The notes under the pieces are model-generated. The model had not been told where the DNA came from, made no database searches, and was given only the letters and a program-made list of their open reading frames with translations. A stretch of DNA of 56,206 bases from Verrucomicrobiota bacterium. Its GTDB lineage: Bacteria > Verrucomicrobiota > Verrucomicrobiia > Opitutales > Opitutaceae. Position 1 is the stretch's first letter. Every line of letters begins with the position of its first letter. The position numbers were made by a program, and so were the translations under genes. The stretch covers positions 1 to 56,206 of the forward strand of contig JAUVVA010000009.1 in assembly GCA_030604905.1 (NCBI GenBank), given 5' to 3'. Shown here in pieces: positions 47,258 through 55,560 of this stretch.

Positions 47258-47578
47258 GGCGGGCGGCGGAAGTGGGAGGCGACACCTTGGGCGCGCGCGG
47301 GTCCGGCGTAAAGGCGGGGGCTACGGAGAGGAGGGATGGGGAAATGGGCGGGCGGGAAGCGGCGGGATCGAGGGGATCGGGGGAACTGGAGGCTCGCTCG
47401 ACGAGCGGCAGCGGTGGCGCTGGGTGACCTGCGCCGACATCATGCAAATGGGCGGGTAGATCGTGGGATCGTGGCGGAAAACGGGTGTTTTCCTTAGGCC
47501 GCTCCACCGCCGCCATTGGCATGAGGCAGGTTGAGGCGCGGCGTGGCCCGGGAATCCAATCGGCGATCGGTTCTTACA
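47258..47578. other. Intergenic region, 321 nt
   Basis: No gene is seen. It contains the palindrome at 47476-47493 and GC-rich sequence with GGGATCGAGGGGATCGGGG-like repetition near 47365-47385. Confidence 0.5.
47476..47493 (-). terminator. Perfect palindrome GGAAAAC/GGGT/GTTTTCC, candidate terminator
   Basis: A 7-bp stem with 4-nt loop lies 86 nt 3' of the thioredoxin-fold gene on the minus strand. The stem itself is A/T-rich rather than followed by a U-tract, so a regulator site is also possible. Confidence 0.4.
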
Positions 47579-48364
47579 CTACATCTTGAAGTGCTTGCGG
47601 ATGTCGGCGAGCACGCGGCGGGGGCCGAGGTATTTGCCGTCGGGGGTGTAGCTGACCGAGAGCTCTTTCCCGTCGGCATCCATGAACACGAGGTTGGGGA
47701 TGCCGCGTTCGTGGCCGGGGCGCTGGATGGCGCGCAGGGAGCGTTGCTCGCCGAAACGCACGGCGGGGAAGTTCATGCCATACTCGATCATGTAGGCGGC
47801 CATGGACTTGGCGTCGCGGTCGCTGCTCACGAAGACGAGCTCGAAGTCGGGATGCTTGGCCTTGATCTCGGCGTAGGTCTTCACGAGCTCGGGGGTGAAG
47901 GCGCGGCAGGGCGGGCACCACTGGGCGGAGTAGTAGAAGGCGATGTAGCGGACGTTGTTGAGCTGGTCGCGCGGCACGGGGGCGAGGCTGCTGCCCTTGG
48001 GCGCGACGAGCTTGCCGGAGAGGGCGGAGACGATGGAGCCGACCTGCGCGTTTTGGGCGGACGCGGCGCCGGCGGCCGGGCGGGCGGCGCCGGGCACGCT
48101 GGAGACCGCGGCGGTGGCGGGCTCGGCGGTGATGGTGCTGGCGAGGGCGTCGACGCGGGCGCGGTCGGCCTCGGAGAGCTTGGCGTAGGGGTAGAGGTAG
48201 CGGGAGCCGTCATCCTTGCGGAAGCTGACGTAGTCGCCGCGGCGACCGAGGAACTCGGCCTGCATGGACTGACCGTCGAGGTTGGTCCAGGTGTCGAGCT
48301 TGGCGTGGAGGGTGGATGCGGCGCCCAAGGCGGCGGCGAGGAAAAGGGAGAGGAGGTAACGCAT
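47579..48364 (-). CDS. Secreted thioredoxin-fold protein with SHD1-like N-terminal domain
   Basis: A 261-residue exported protein. The signal peptide is MRYLLSLFLAAALGAASTLHA. Residues about 23-70 (WTNLDGQSMQAEFLGRRGDY then LYPYAKLSEADRARV) resemble the SHD1-type domain found in planctomycete and verrucomicrobial envelope proteins. An Ala-rich linker follows. The thioredoxin-like domain has WCPPC (Cys150, Cys153), FELVFVSSDRD and GIPNLVFMDADGKEL, close to nucleoredoxin/TlpA-type proteins. It probably handles disulfides of exported proteins. Single gene, next to the EF-hand membrane protein. Confidence 0.87.
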   Translation of the reverse strand: MRYLLSLFLAAALGAASTLHAKLDTWTNLDGQSMQAEFLGRRGDYVSFRKDDGSRYLYPYAKLSEADRARVDALASTITAEPATAAVSSVPGAARPAAGAASAQNAQVGSIVSALSGKLVAPKGSSLAPVPRDQLNNVRYIAFYYSAQWCPPCRAFTPELVKTYAEIKAKHPDFELVFVSSDRDAKSMAAYMIEYGMNFPAVRFGEQRSLRAIQRPGHERGIPNLVFMDADGKELSVSYTPDGKYLGPRRVLADIRKHFKM

Positions 48365-48441
48365 GACAGGTAGGGAGATGAAGGGGGGAAGTGTGGGGTT
48401 GTGCGGGCGAATTGCAATCCGTCGGCGATGGCTCCGTCTCT

Positions 48442-50670
48442 TTATGGCGCGGGCGCCGGGGGCGGGGTCTCGGCGGCGCGGAGTTGCTCGGCGGCGACTT
48501 CGGCGGCGGCGGCGCGCTCGGCGGCGACGCGGGCGCGGGTGTCTTTGTCGGCCCAGAGCCAGTAGCCGTAGTAGTGGTGGTGCCAGAAGAGGGCGGCGGC
48601 GAGGGCCACGAGGATGAGCAGGAGGGTGAGGCGGCGGCGGCGGACCTCGGACTCCTGGTCGACGTAGGGGTCGTTGCGGTCGAGGGTGCTGTTCGGGGGT
48701 AGCTTGGCGCGCTCGGTGAGCTTGGTGCCGAAGGGGAGGTTGATTTTCACGCGGCCGTTGATGGCCCAGCCGTTGGCCTCGAGGATGGGGCCAAGGGTGC
48801 GCTGGCGGAGCTTGAGCCAGGCGATGAGCATGGAGGGGCTGGAGATGACCAGCATGAGGCCGAGCAGGAGCAGCGGGTATTGCCACCAGGCGAGGCCGAA
48901 GACGTAGCCGAGGATCAAGGTGAGGGCGGTGATGGCGCCGGAGATGGCGACGCCGATGGCGGCGACGGTGCCGACGTCGGTCTTCTTGGGCGGCTCGGCG
49001 GGGCGGGTGGTCTTGTCGGCGTTGGCGGTCTTGTCGGCGGCCTCGGCGAGGCGGGCGTTGCTGCGGGCCTCGGCCTCGGCGGCGCGTTTGGCCACCTGCT
49101 CCTCGATCATGCGGACAAACTTCTTGTAGGGGGAGAAGAAGGCCTGGCGGACGCTGATGGGGTTGTCGACGACCGCGGTGATGGTGGCGTCCCAGTCGCG
49201 GCCCTGGCGGTCGTAGAAGAGGCCGTTGCGGCCGACGAAGAGGAAGTCGCTGTCGCCGTTGGTGAAGCAGGCGGCGATCTTGCGCGGGGGCAGGCCGGGG
49301 CGCTTGAGGTCGCAGTAGGCGATGTAGGCCTTGCTCATGGCGGCGAGGGGCGAGGCGCCGGCGACCTCGATGCAGAGTTCGGTGGCGCGGCTGTCGAGGT
49401 AGAGGGTGCCGGCCTGGAAAATGCCGAGGCGGGTGGGCGAGTAGAAGTCGAGGAAGTTGACGAAATTGTGGAGGAGGGCGCGGAAGTCGCGCGCGTAGCG
49501 GAGGAGTTTCTCGACGTTGATGATGGCGTCGAACTCGGGGGCGAGGGCGGCGTCCTGGGCGATGAGGGCGTCGAGGGCGGGGCGGAGCTTCGGGGCCTCG
49601 GCGAGGTGGGCGCGGAGTTTGTCGAGGCCGAGGGATTCGGCGGGGGTGACGGGCTTGGCGGCGGCGTGGGCGAGGAAGGGGTCGAGGCGGGCCTTCAACT
49701 CGCTCCACTGCGTGGCGGTGAGGGTGGTGACGGCGGCGCCGAGGGCGGGCGTGACGGCGTCGCGGTGGAGGGCGGCGAGGCGCTCGGCCCAGGCGGGGTT
49801 GGCGGCGCTGAGCAGGGGGAGGGGCGCGGCAGGGTCGACGCGCGAGATGGGGAGGGCGGCGGTCTCCGCGGCGGAGAAGCTGAGGTTCTTGGAAGCGAGC
49901 TCGAGGTATTCGCTTTCGGAGCGGTTGAGGGCGGGGAGGGCGCGGGGATCGAAGGCGGCGATGCGGGCGCGGGCGAACCAGTCGTCGACTTTTTCGCGCA
50001 CGGCGGCGAGGGCGGCGGCGGCGGCGGGGGTGGCGGCGCCGAGGGTGAGGACCTCGGGGGAGGCGGAGCGCTCGGTCCAGGCGAGGAGGGCGGCGGCCTC
50101 GGCGAAGAATTTCTCGGCAATGGCGGGGTTGACGCCGGCGGGGCCGGAGCGGTCGGGCACACCGCCGGTGGCGGCGACCATGTCGGCGATGAGGGCGCGG
50201 AGGGCGGGGTCCTCGGTGGAGGCGGGGGTGACGACGGAGTCGCCGTTCAGGGTGGTGGCGGCGAAGAGGCGACCGGTGTCGGCGGCGTCGGCGAGGGAGA
50301 GGCTGGTCTGCTGGGGCTTGCCGAGGGAGGCGAGGATGCGCCGGGCGGAGGTGGCGGCGGAGCGGCCCTCGGGGGTGTCGGCGAAGGCGTCGAGCGGGAG
50401 GCTGTCCTGGCCGGAGAGGAGAACGGCGAGGTCCTTGAAGTAGGGCTTGGACCAGGCGATGGCGGCGAGCAGCTCGGGCACGCGGATGCGGCCGTCCTTG
50501 TCGGTGTCGATGTGGGAGAGGGTTTTTTCGTCGAGCTCGAGGCCTTTGACCGGGCAGGCGAGGGCGGTCCACAGTTTTTGGTCGAGCTCGTGGAGGTGCT
50601 CGAGGTCGGCGGCGGTCGAGAGGGCGACTTGGTCGAAGCCGCCGATGCGATGGAAGTGCCAGGAGTGCAT
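48442..50670 (-). CDS. Large membrane protein with one EF-hand motif, unknown function
   Basis: A 742-residue protein. A canonical 12-residue EF-hand loop (DTDKDGRIRVPE, residues 55-66) follows a conserved N-terminus, MHSWHFHRIGGFDQV. The long middle part is Ala-rich and mostly helical, with VEKLLRYARDFRALLHNFVN and CFTNGDSDFLFVGRNGLFYD. An Ala/Lys-rich coiled-coil-like linker is followed by about three membrane helices near residues 570-690. I recall similar proteins as uncharacterised in several phyla. It may sense calcium, but no partner is evident. Confidence 0.72.
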   Translation of the reverse strand: MHSWHFHRIGGFDQVALSTAADLEHLHELDQKLWTALACPVKGLELDEKTLSHIDTDKDGRIRVPELLAAIAWSKPYFKDLAVLLSGQDSLPLDAFADTPEGRSAATSARRILASLGKPQQTSLSLADAADTGRLFAATTLNGDSVVTPASTEDPALRALIADMVAATGGVPDRSGPAGVNPAIAEKFFAEAAALLAWTERSASPEVLTLGAATPAAAAALAAVREKVDDWFARARIAAFDPRALPALNRSESEYLELASKNLSFSAAETAALPISRVDPAAPLPLLSAANPAWAERLAALHRDAVTPALGAAVTTLTATQWSELKARLDPFLAHAAAKPVTPAESLGLDKLRAHLAEAPKLRPALDALIAQDAALAPEFDAIINVEKLLRYARDFRALLHNFVNFLDFYSPTRLGIFQAGTLYLDSRATELCIEVAGASPLAAMSKAYIAYCDLKRPGLPPRKIAACFTNGDSDFLFVGRNGLFYDRQGRDWDATITAVVDNPISVRQAFFSPYKKFVRMIEEQVAKRAAEAEARSNARLAEAADKTANADKTTRPAEPPKKTDVGTVAAIGVAISGAITALTLILGYVFGLAWWQYPLLLLGLMLVISSPSMLIAWLKLRQRTLGPILEANGWAINGRVKINLPFGTKLTERAKLPPNSTLDRNDPYVDQESEVRRRRLTLLLILVALAAALFWHHHYYGYWLWADKDTRARVAAERAAAAEVAAEQLRAAETPPPAPAP

Positions 50671-50783
50671 GAGAGCTGCGCTGGGGAGGCGAGGAGCGGA
50701 GGGCGTGGTAGTGGGCCGTGGATACGGCGACCGGCGGTGAGAGTGGGGTGGGAGTGCCTGAAGGCAAACCGCTTGGCAAAAGT

Positions 50784-52175
50784 TTACGGTCTTGGAGCGG
50801 AGGCGCCGACGTTGAGCCGGGAGTCGTCGCGCAGGCTGCGCTCGAGGAGGAGGCGGGCGCCGGGAGCGAGTTCACCGGTGCGGAGGCTTTGCTCAAGGTA
50901 GGCGCGAACGAGGGGGTGCTGGCGGGCGTTGGTGCGGAGAGACCAGAGTGCGGTGCGGAGAAGGACCTCGCGGCGGACCTCGGCGGGAGTGGCGGGATCC
51001 TCGAGGTCGGGAATGGCGGGGGGCTGGTCGGGCGCGGAGGGAGGGAGGCTGAGGCGCCAGCGCTCGGAGGCGCCAATGGCGTCGGTGTGGGCGAGGGGCT
51101 CGATCAGGCGGCGCACGGGTTCGTGGCGGGCGCCGCCGAAGAAGCGGCCCCAGAGGGTGTCGAGCTGGGCGGGGAGGCGGAGGGGTTGGTCGGGATCGGC
51201 CGGCCAGTCGTGTCCGCGGAAGTCGGCGAGGCGGGCCCAGAGCTCGGCGGAGAGCTCGGGAGGAGCCTCGGCGGAGGCGCGAAGGTGAAAGCCGAGCACG
51301 AGCGAGAGGGCGAAGGCTTCGTCGGGCGGTGCGGCTTCGAGGCGGGCGGCGAAGTGGGGCAGGAGCCAGGCGTTGTCGCGAAGGATCTGGTCGTAAAAGC
51401 CGAGGAGCGGGGGCAGGGCGCTCGGGCGCCGCGCGGGCAGGAGTTGTTCGAAGAAGCGGCCAAGCGCCGGCAGGGCGAGTTCGGGCTCCGGGCGGAGATA
51501 GTAGGCGTGAAACCACTGGTTGGGGTCGAAGTCCTCCGGCAGGAGCGGGGGCGCGTAGTCCACGAGCTCGATCTCATGGATGAACTCCTTGGTTTCTTCG
51601 GCGAGGTGGTCGTGAACGCGCACGACGACGCGGTAAGTGCCGAGGGGATCCTGGGGCTCGGCGTAGAAGCCGATGATGGCGGCGGGATGGAGGGTGCGAT
51701 GGGGCGAGGGAGCCCCGTCCTGCCAAAGCACGGACGAGAGGATATCGCCGTCGCGCTCGCCGTCTGGGCGGTAGATCGCGGTCTCGAAGGTGAGGTCGGT
51801 GCGGGAAGCGGAGTCGAGGCCGTAGTTGCGGGCGTAGGGGAGGATGAAGGCGGTTTGGCCGCGGTGAAGGCGGGCGGTGTTGGGGAGGATGGGGCCGCTC
51901 GGGGAGACGGGGGCGAAGACGAGGAACAGGTCGCCGTGGCCAGGGTGGGTGGTGACGACGAGGGCGGGGTTGAAGGGCTCGTCGGGGCGGGACCGGGTGA
52001 AGGGCGTGCCGGGCGCGCTGCGGCGGGTGGCCGGCGGGGGCGTTTCCGCCGTGAGCGCGGCTTCGGCGGCGAGTTTGGCGGCCTCGCGCGGGGGGGAAGC
52101 GGGTCGGTGCGTGCAGCCGGCGAAGAGCCCAAGCAGGGCGGCGAGAGCGAGGAAGCGGCGGGGGAGCATCGACAT
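50784..52175 (-). CDS. Lipoprotein of unknown function
   Basis: A 463-residue lipoprotein. The signal MSMLPRRFLALAALLGLFAGC has a lipobox with Cys21. A Pro/Ala-rich linker precedes a beta-rich domain (VVTTHPGHGDLFLVFAPVSP, GTYRVVVRVHDHLAEETKEF) and a helical C-terminal half. No family recognised. It is divergent from the exosortase gene 135 nt away, and could share a promoter region or role with it; this is only a positional argument. The start may be the Met at 52175 or the one two codons later. Confidence 0.65.
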   Translation of the reverse strand: MSMLPRRFLALAALLGLFAGCTHRPASPPREAAKLAAEAALTAETPPPATRRSAPGTPFTRSRPDEPFNPALVVTTHPGHGDLFLVFAPVSPSGPILPNTARLHRGQTAFILPYARNYGLDSASRTDLTFETAIYRPDGERDGDILSSVLWQDGAPSPHRTLHPAAIIGFYAEPQDPLGTYRVVVRVHDHLAEETKEFIHEIELVDYAPPLLPEDFDPNQWFHAYYLRPEPELALPALGRFFEQLLPARRPSALPPLLGFYDQILRDNAWLLPHFAARLEAAPPDEAFALSLVLGFHLRASAEAPPELSAELWARLADFRGHDWPADPDQPLRLPAQLDTLWGRFFGGARHEPVRRLIEPLAHTDAIGASERWRLSLPPSAPDQPPAIPDLEDPATPAEVRREVLLRTALWSLRTNARQHPLVRAYLEQSLRTGELAPGARLLLERSLRDDSRLNVGASAPRP

Positions 52176-52310
52176 GGGGAGTGCGGCGCTGCGGAGCAGA
52201 GCGCGGGCCGGGGGCGGGGGCAAGGCGGGCGGTGGGGTGACGGGTGGCGGATGAGTGAAGAAAGCGGGGGCTGGCGGCACTTGTGCGCCGGGGCGGGGTC
52301 GGCTAGGGCG

Positions 52311-53219
52311 ATGCCTGTGGAAAAAACCGCGCCTCTTGAGAAACCAGAGAAGATCGATGACCCGGTGCCCGCCGGGGGCGGGGATCGGGGCGAGCGCGGG
52401 GATAAGTGGATGGCCTGGGGTTTGGTGGCGGCGAGCGCGGCGGTGTTTTGGCCGGTCACGCGCTGGCTCGTGGCCGAGAGCGCCGCGCGCGATCAAATCC
52501 GCCAGGCGGTCATCCTGCTCGGCGCGGCGGTGGTGATGGTGGTGTGGCGGCAGGGCGAGGCGCTGCGGGTGCGCGGCGATCTCTGCAACCGCACCCTGGG
52601 GCTGCTCGGCGTCGGCTTCGGCGCGGTGGCGGTGGCCGGACTGGCCAAGCTGCCCTGGCTGGTGCTGCCCGGCTTTGCCCTCGCGCTGGCCGGCTGCCTG
52701 CACGCGCTCTTCGGCGCCACGGGCTACCGCCTGTTTCGCCCCTTGGTGGCGGGCGTGGCGGCGCTCTTCGTCATCATCCTCGCCTTTCCGGTATTGGACT
52801 GGCCACTACGCCAGCTCGCGGGCGTGGGCTCGGGCTGGGTGCTGCATCACCTGGGACTCGCGCCGAATCTCAGCCTGATGGGCGAGCCGGGGGATCCGCA
52901 GCTCGTGCTCTCGGTGGCGGGCGGTCACTTCCTGGTCGCGACGGAGTGCAATGGTTTCGGCCTGATCACCTCGGGCGCGCTGGTCGCGATCCTCGCGGGC
53001 GGGATCACGGGGCGGCGTTGGTGGACGATCGCGGCCTTGGTGCCGGCGGGCATGGCGATCGGGTTTTTGTTCAATGTGCTGCGCATCCTCCTGATCTCGA
53101 CGACGGCGCGGTATTTCCCCGGCCACTACGATCTGTTGCACGAGGCGGCGGGCACGCTCGCGCTCTGGTGCGGGCTGGGGCTGATCGGCTGGATCGCGTG
53201 GCGGCCGGAGCGGCGGTGA
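52311..53219 (+). CDS. Exosortase/archaeosortase family protein
   Basis: A 302-residue inner-membrane cysteine protease-transpeptidase that cuts PEP-CTERM tails. After a charged N-terminus of about 32 residues come about eight membrane helices. The family triad is present: Cys213 in ATECNGFGLITS, Arg258 in FNVLRILLIS and His277 in DLLHEAAGTLALW. It is the natural partner for the PEP-CTERM proteins at 18728-19645 and 36758-37582. It is followed by two secreted-protein genes on the same strand. The ATG at 52311 was preferred over far upstream starts in the same open frame, which run through the lipoprotein gene's antisense. Confidence 0.92.
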   Translation: MPVEKTAPLEKPEKIDDPVPAGGGDRGERGDKWMAWGLVAASAAVFWPVTRWLVAESAARDQIRQAVILLGAAVVMVVWRQGEALRVRGDLCNRTLGLLGVGFGAVAVAGLAKLPWLVLPGFALALAGCLHALFGATGYRLFRPLVAGVAALFVIILAFPVLDWPLRQLAGVGSGWVLHHLGLAPNLSLMGEPGDPQLVLSVAGGHFLVATECNGFGLITSGALVAILAGGITGRRWWTIAALVPAGMAIGFLFNVLRILLISTTARYFPGHYDLLHEAAGTLALWCGLGLIGWIAWRPERR

Positions 53220-53269
53220 GCGAAGGCGGCGGGCTTGCGCGGGAGCGCCGGAGCGGGCTCGCTTGCGGG

Positions 53270-54190
53270 ATGCCCCGCCGTGCTCGATTGGTCCCGCCCG
53301 CCTTGTTTGCCGTGGTTTGCGCGACGGCGCCCGTCGCCGCGGGGGTGGTGGCCGAGTTTCGCGAGGTCGAGCGGCCTTTGGTTTTTTGGAATCAGGGGAG
53401 GGATTTGCTGGTCACGCGTCTGCTCGAGCCTTCGCCGGGTCATCGCCACGAGGCGGTTTGGGTGCGGGCGCGGGTGGTCTGGGGGGAGGATCGGGGACGT
53501 GCGCGGCAGATGCCGTTCAACCTGATGACGAGCCGGGGCGGTAAGGTCGATGTGCTGGGCGTGCTGACGCCTTTCGGAATCTATGAAGGTCGCCGCGATA
53601 CGACGCGCGTGAGGGTGGCGCGGGAGGGGCGCGAGGCGGAGTCGGAGGGCTGGATCGAAGTGCTCTACGAGATAGCGGAGGGGGAGGAGCTGGCGGCGCA
53701 GGTCGGCGAGGAACGGGTGGAGCCGCGGCGGACGGGGGGCGCGGCGCCGGCACGCGAGGCGGAGCCGCGCCTGGAGGCTCGGATCGAGTCGAGCGCGGTG
53801 GAGGAGGCGCTGGAGGTGCCGCCCTCGCGGAGAGCCGGGGCGGCGGGAGTGGCGCTCCGGCATTGGTCGCCGGGCCGGCAGGTGCGTCGGGTGGTGGTGG
53901 ATTATTCGATCCGTTCGGAGTGGCAGGCGCGCAGTCCGGAGGCGCCCTTAAGGGCGGGGTTTTTTCATCTGCGCACGGCGGACGGGCGGCTGGTGCGGCC
54001 TTGGGGGGTGGTGAGCGAGCGCGGCGTGGATTCGCCGATGACGATCTTGCGGCCTCGGGCGGAGGCGGGCGGGGACGGCGGGGCGATGCGCGGTCGGGTG
54101 GAGCTCCTGTTTTGGGAGGAGGCGGGGCTTGAGGCGGCGGAGATCGGATTGATCTCGGCGGCCCAATTTGAGGGGGAGGGCGCACGATGA
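53270..54190 (+). CDS. Secreted protein of unknown function in the exosortase operon
   Basis: A 306-residue protein. The signal peptide is ARLVPPALFAVVCATAPVAAG. The body is beta-rich and Arg/Glu-rich: VVAEFREVERPLVFWNQGRD, VDVLGVLTPFGIYEGRRDTT and VVVDYSIRSEWQARSPEAPL. No known family was recognised. An alternative GTG start at 53216 would overlap the exosortase stop. The stop overlaps the next gene's ATG (ATGA), so the two are translationally coupled. Close linkage suggests an accessory role for exosortase sorting or a surface layer, which is inferred. Confidence 0.72.
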   Translation: MPRRARLVPPALFAVVCATAPVAAGVVAEFREVERPLVFWNQGRDLLVTRLLEPSPGHRHEAVWVRARVVWGEDRGRARQMPFNLMTSRGGKVDVLGVLTPFGIYEGRRDTTRVRVAREGREAESEGWIEVLYEIAEGEELAAQVGEERVEPRRTGGAAPAREAEPRLEARIESSAVEEALEVPPSRRAGAAGVALRHWSPGRQVRRVVVDYSIRSEWQARSPEAPLRAGFFHLRTADGRLVRPWGVVSERGVDSPMTILRPRAEAGGDGGAMRGRVELLFWEEAGLEAAEIGLISAAQFEGEGAR

Positions 54191-55107
54191 GAACCTTCCG
54201 CGTGCGTCTGCGACTCGGGTGGCTGGCGATGCTGGCCGTGCTCCTGACTTCGGAGCTCGTGGCGGAGCCTGTCCTGGAGCTGGAGCTGCGGCAGCGCTCG
54301 GTGGCGAGCGAGTTGGTTTTGCTCGGAGACTTCGGGTCGGAGGTGGTGCTGAGCGAGGCGAAGGCGCCGGCGGGGTATCGCTTCGAGTTGTTCGAGGTCG
54401 AGGCGCGATGGGCGGGGGAGGCTTCGCCCGGAGGGCTCGAGATGGCGCGGGTGACGGTGCATCAAGGCGGTAAGCCGGCGCGGGACTTTTTGGTAGCGAT
54501 CGATTCATTTGGGATGAAATCGCGCACAACGGATCTTCCGGGGTTGATGGTGCCGAAGCGGGCGGGCGGGACGGCGCGCGTGCGCTTCGCTTGTTTACTG
54601 CGCGAGGGGGAGCCGGTGGAGGTGAGGGTGGGTAATCAAACGCCGGCCTTGCCGGAGGCCTCGACGGAGGCCTTTCGGGTGGAGGCGCCGCGGGTGGAGT
54701 TGCAGGCGCGGGATTGGGAGCGGAGGGACGCGGTGGAGACACCCACTCGGCCCAGTGGAGCGCGGCTCGAACAGGGGCGGGGTGAGATCGTGGTGGGCCG
54801 GGGCGGGTTTCGGCGGGCGGTGGTGGAGTGGACCGTGGTCGAGGCCGATGGCACGGAGGCGGGAGCGAGCGATCCTTTGTTCGCGCCGTCGGGTTACTTT
54901 GTCTTGGTCGATGCGCGCGGGGCCTGGCATGCGCCGGTGGCAATGACTCGCCGAGAGGGAGGCGCCGGCGTGGGCGGGATCAGCGTCTCGATGCGCGGGC
55001 GGGGCGGCTACGAGTTGTTTTGGCGGGAGCGTCCGGAGCTGGAGGGGGCGCGTCTGGTTTTCCTGCCGGAGGAGTGGCGGCGGGTTTCGGGCGAGGTGGC
55101 GCGGTGA
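54187..55107 (+). CDS. Second secreted protein of unknown function in the exosortase operon
   Basis: A 306-residue protein with a signal peptide (LGWLAMLAVLLTSELVAEP) and a beta-rich body: LELELRQRSVASELVLLGDF, RFELFEVEARWAGEASPG and GYELFWRERPELEGARLVFL. Length and general character resemble the preceding protein, with YSIRSEWQ/VEWTVVEADG-type strands in both, but clear homology cannot be claimed by eye. It is the last gene of the exosortase operon and shares a 4-nt overlap with the upstream gene. No PEP-CTERM tail. Confidence 0.72.
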   Translation: MRTFRVRLRLGWLAMLAVLLTSELVAEPVLELELRQRSVASELVLLGDFGSEVVLSEAKAPAGYRFELFEVEARWAGEASPGGLEMARVTVHQGGKPARDFLVAIDSFGMKSRTTDLPGLMVPKRAGGTARVRFACLLREGEPVEVRVGNQTPALPEASTEAFRVEAPRVELQARDWERRDAVETPTRPSGARLEQGRGEIVVGRGGFRRAVVEWTVVEADGTEAGASDPLFAPSGYFVLVDARGAWHAPVAMTRREGGAGVGGISVSMRGRGGYELFWRERPELEGARLVFLPEEWRRVSGEVAR

Positions 55108-55400
55108 GGGCGACGCGGGGAATTTCAAAAGCCCCGTCAGGGCGCTTGCGTCTCTCTGCGCCTCCGTGCCTCTGCGTCAAAGAGTCTCCGGCAGAGGAAA
55201 CCGCAGATGGCGGAGATGGACGCAGATACCAAGCCACCGCCGATTTTTGACCACACCCGCAAGAGGCTGCGGGCAAGAAAAAGACCCGGCGAGGAGCCGG
55301 GTCCGGAAGAGGTGGGAAAAGGGTGGCGACCGAAACATGGGGGGACGCCCATGACACGAGGAGGAAGCCGAGCCGGGGCTCGGCGCTCCCGGGGGCAAAC
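55108..55400. repeat. Repeat-filled 3' region after the exosortase operon
   Basis: CTCTGCGCCTCCGTGCCTCT (55155-55174) and CCGCAGATGGCGGAGATGG (55201-55219) are members of the CACGGAG/CCGCGGAT families. The GCCGAGC / CGGG / GCTCGGC hairpin with GCTCCCGGGGG tail (55367-55395) copies the element at 20898. No gene is seen. Confidence 0.65.
55277..55309 (-). terminator. Intrinsic terminator on the minus strand
   Basis: GACCCGGC / TCCTC / GCCGGGTC (8-bp stem, 55289-55309 region) is followed on the minus strand by TTTTTCTTGCC. It would stop transcripts arriving from the oxidoreductase gene about 250 nt upstream. Confidence 0.65.
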
Positions 55401-55559
55401 CCGCATGTTTCACCCGAATCGGGTCGGCCCGCGCCGAGCTACGGGGCCAAAACGACGGGGCCTCGCGCGACGTGCTGCCAGAGCACGCCTTTGCTCGGCC
55501 GCGTCGTTTTCGCCTTCGTAGCTCGGCGCGGTCCTCCGCCTCTCGGGTGAAAGATGCGG
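55401..55559 (-). repeat. Giant imperfect inverted repeat (about 63-nt arms) after the oxidoreductase gene
   Basis: The arms 55401-55463 and 55497-55559 pair with interruptions. Matching blocks include CCGCATsTTTCACCCGA, CGCGCCGAGCTACG and AAAACGACG. The outer end touches the stop codon of the 55561 gene. It could fold as a stem-loop of about 159 nt in the mRNA, or be a small mobile inverted-repeat element. Confidence 0.75.
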
Positions 55560-55560
55560 G

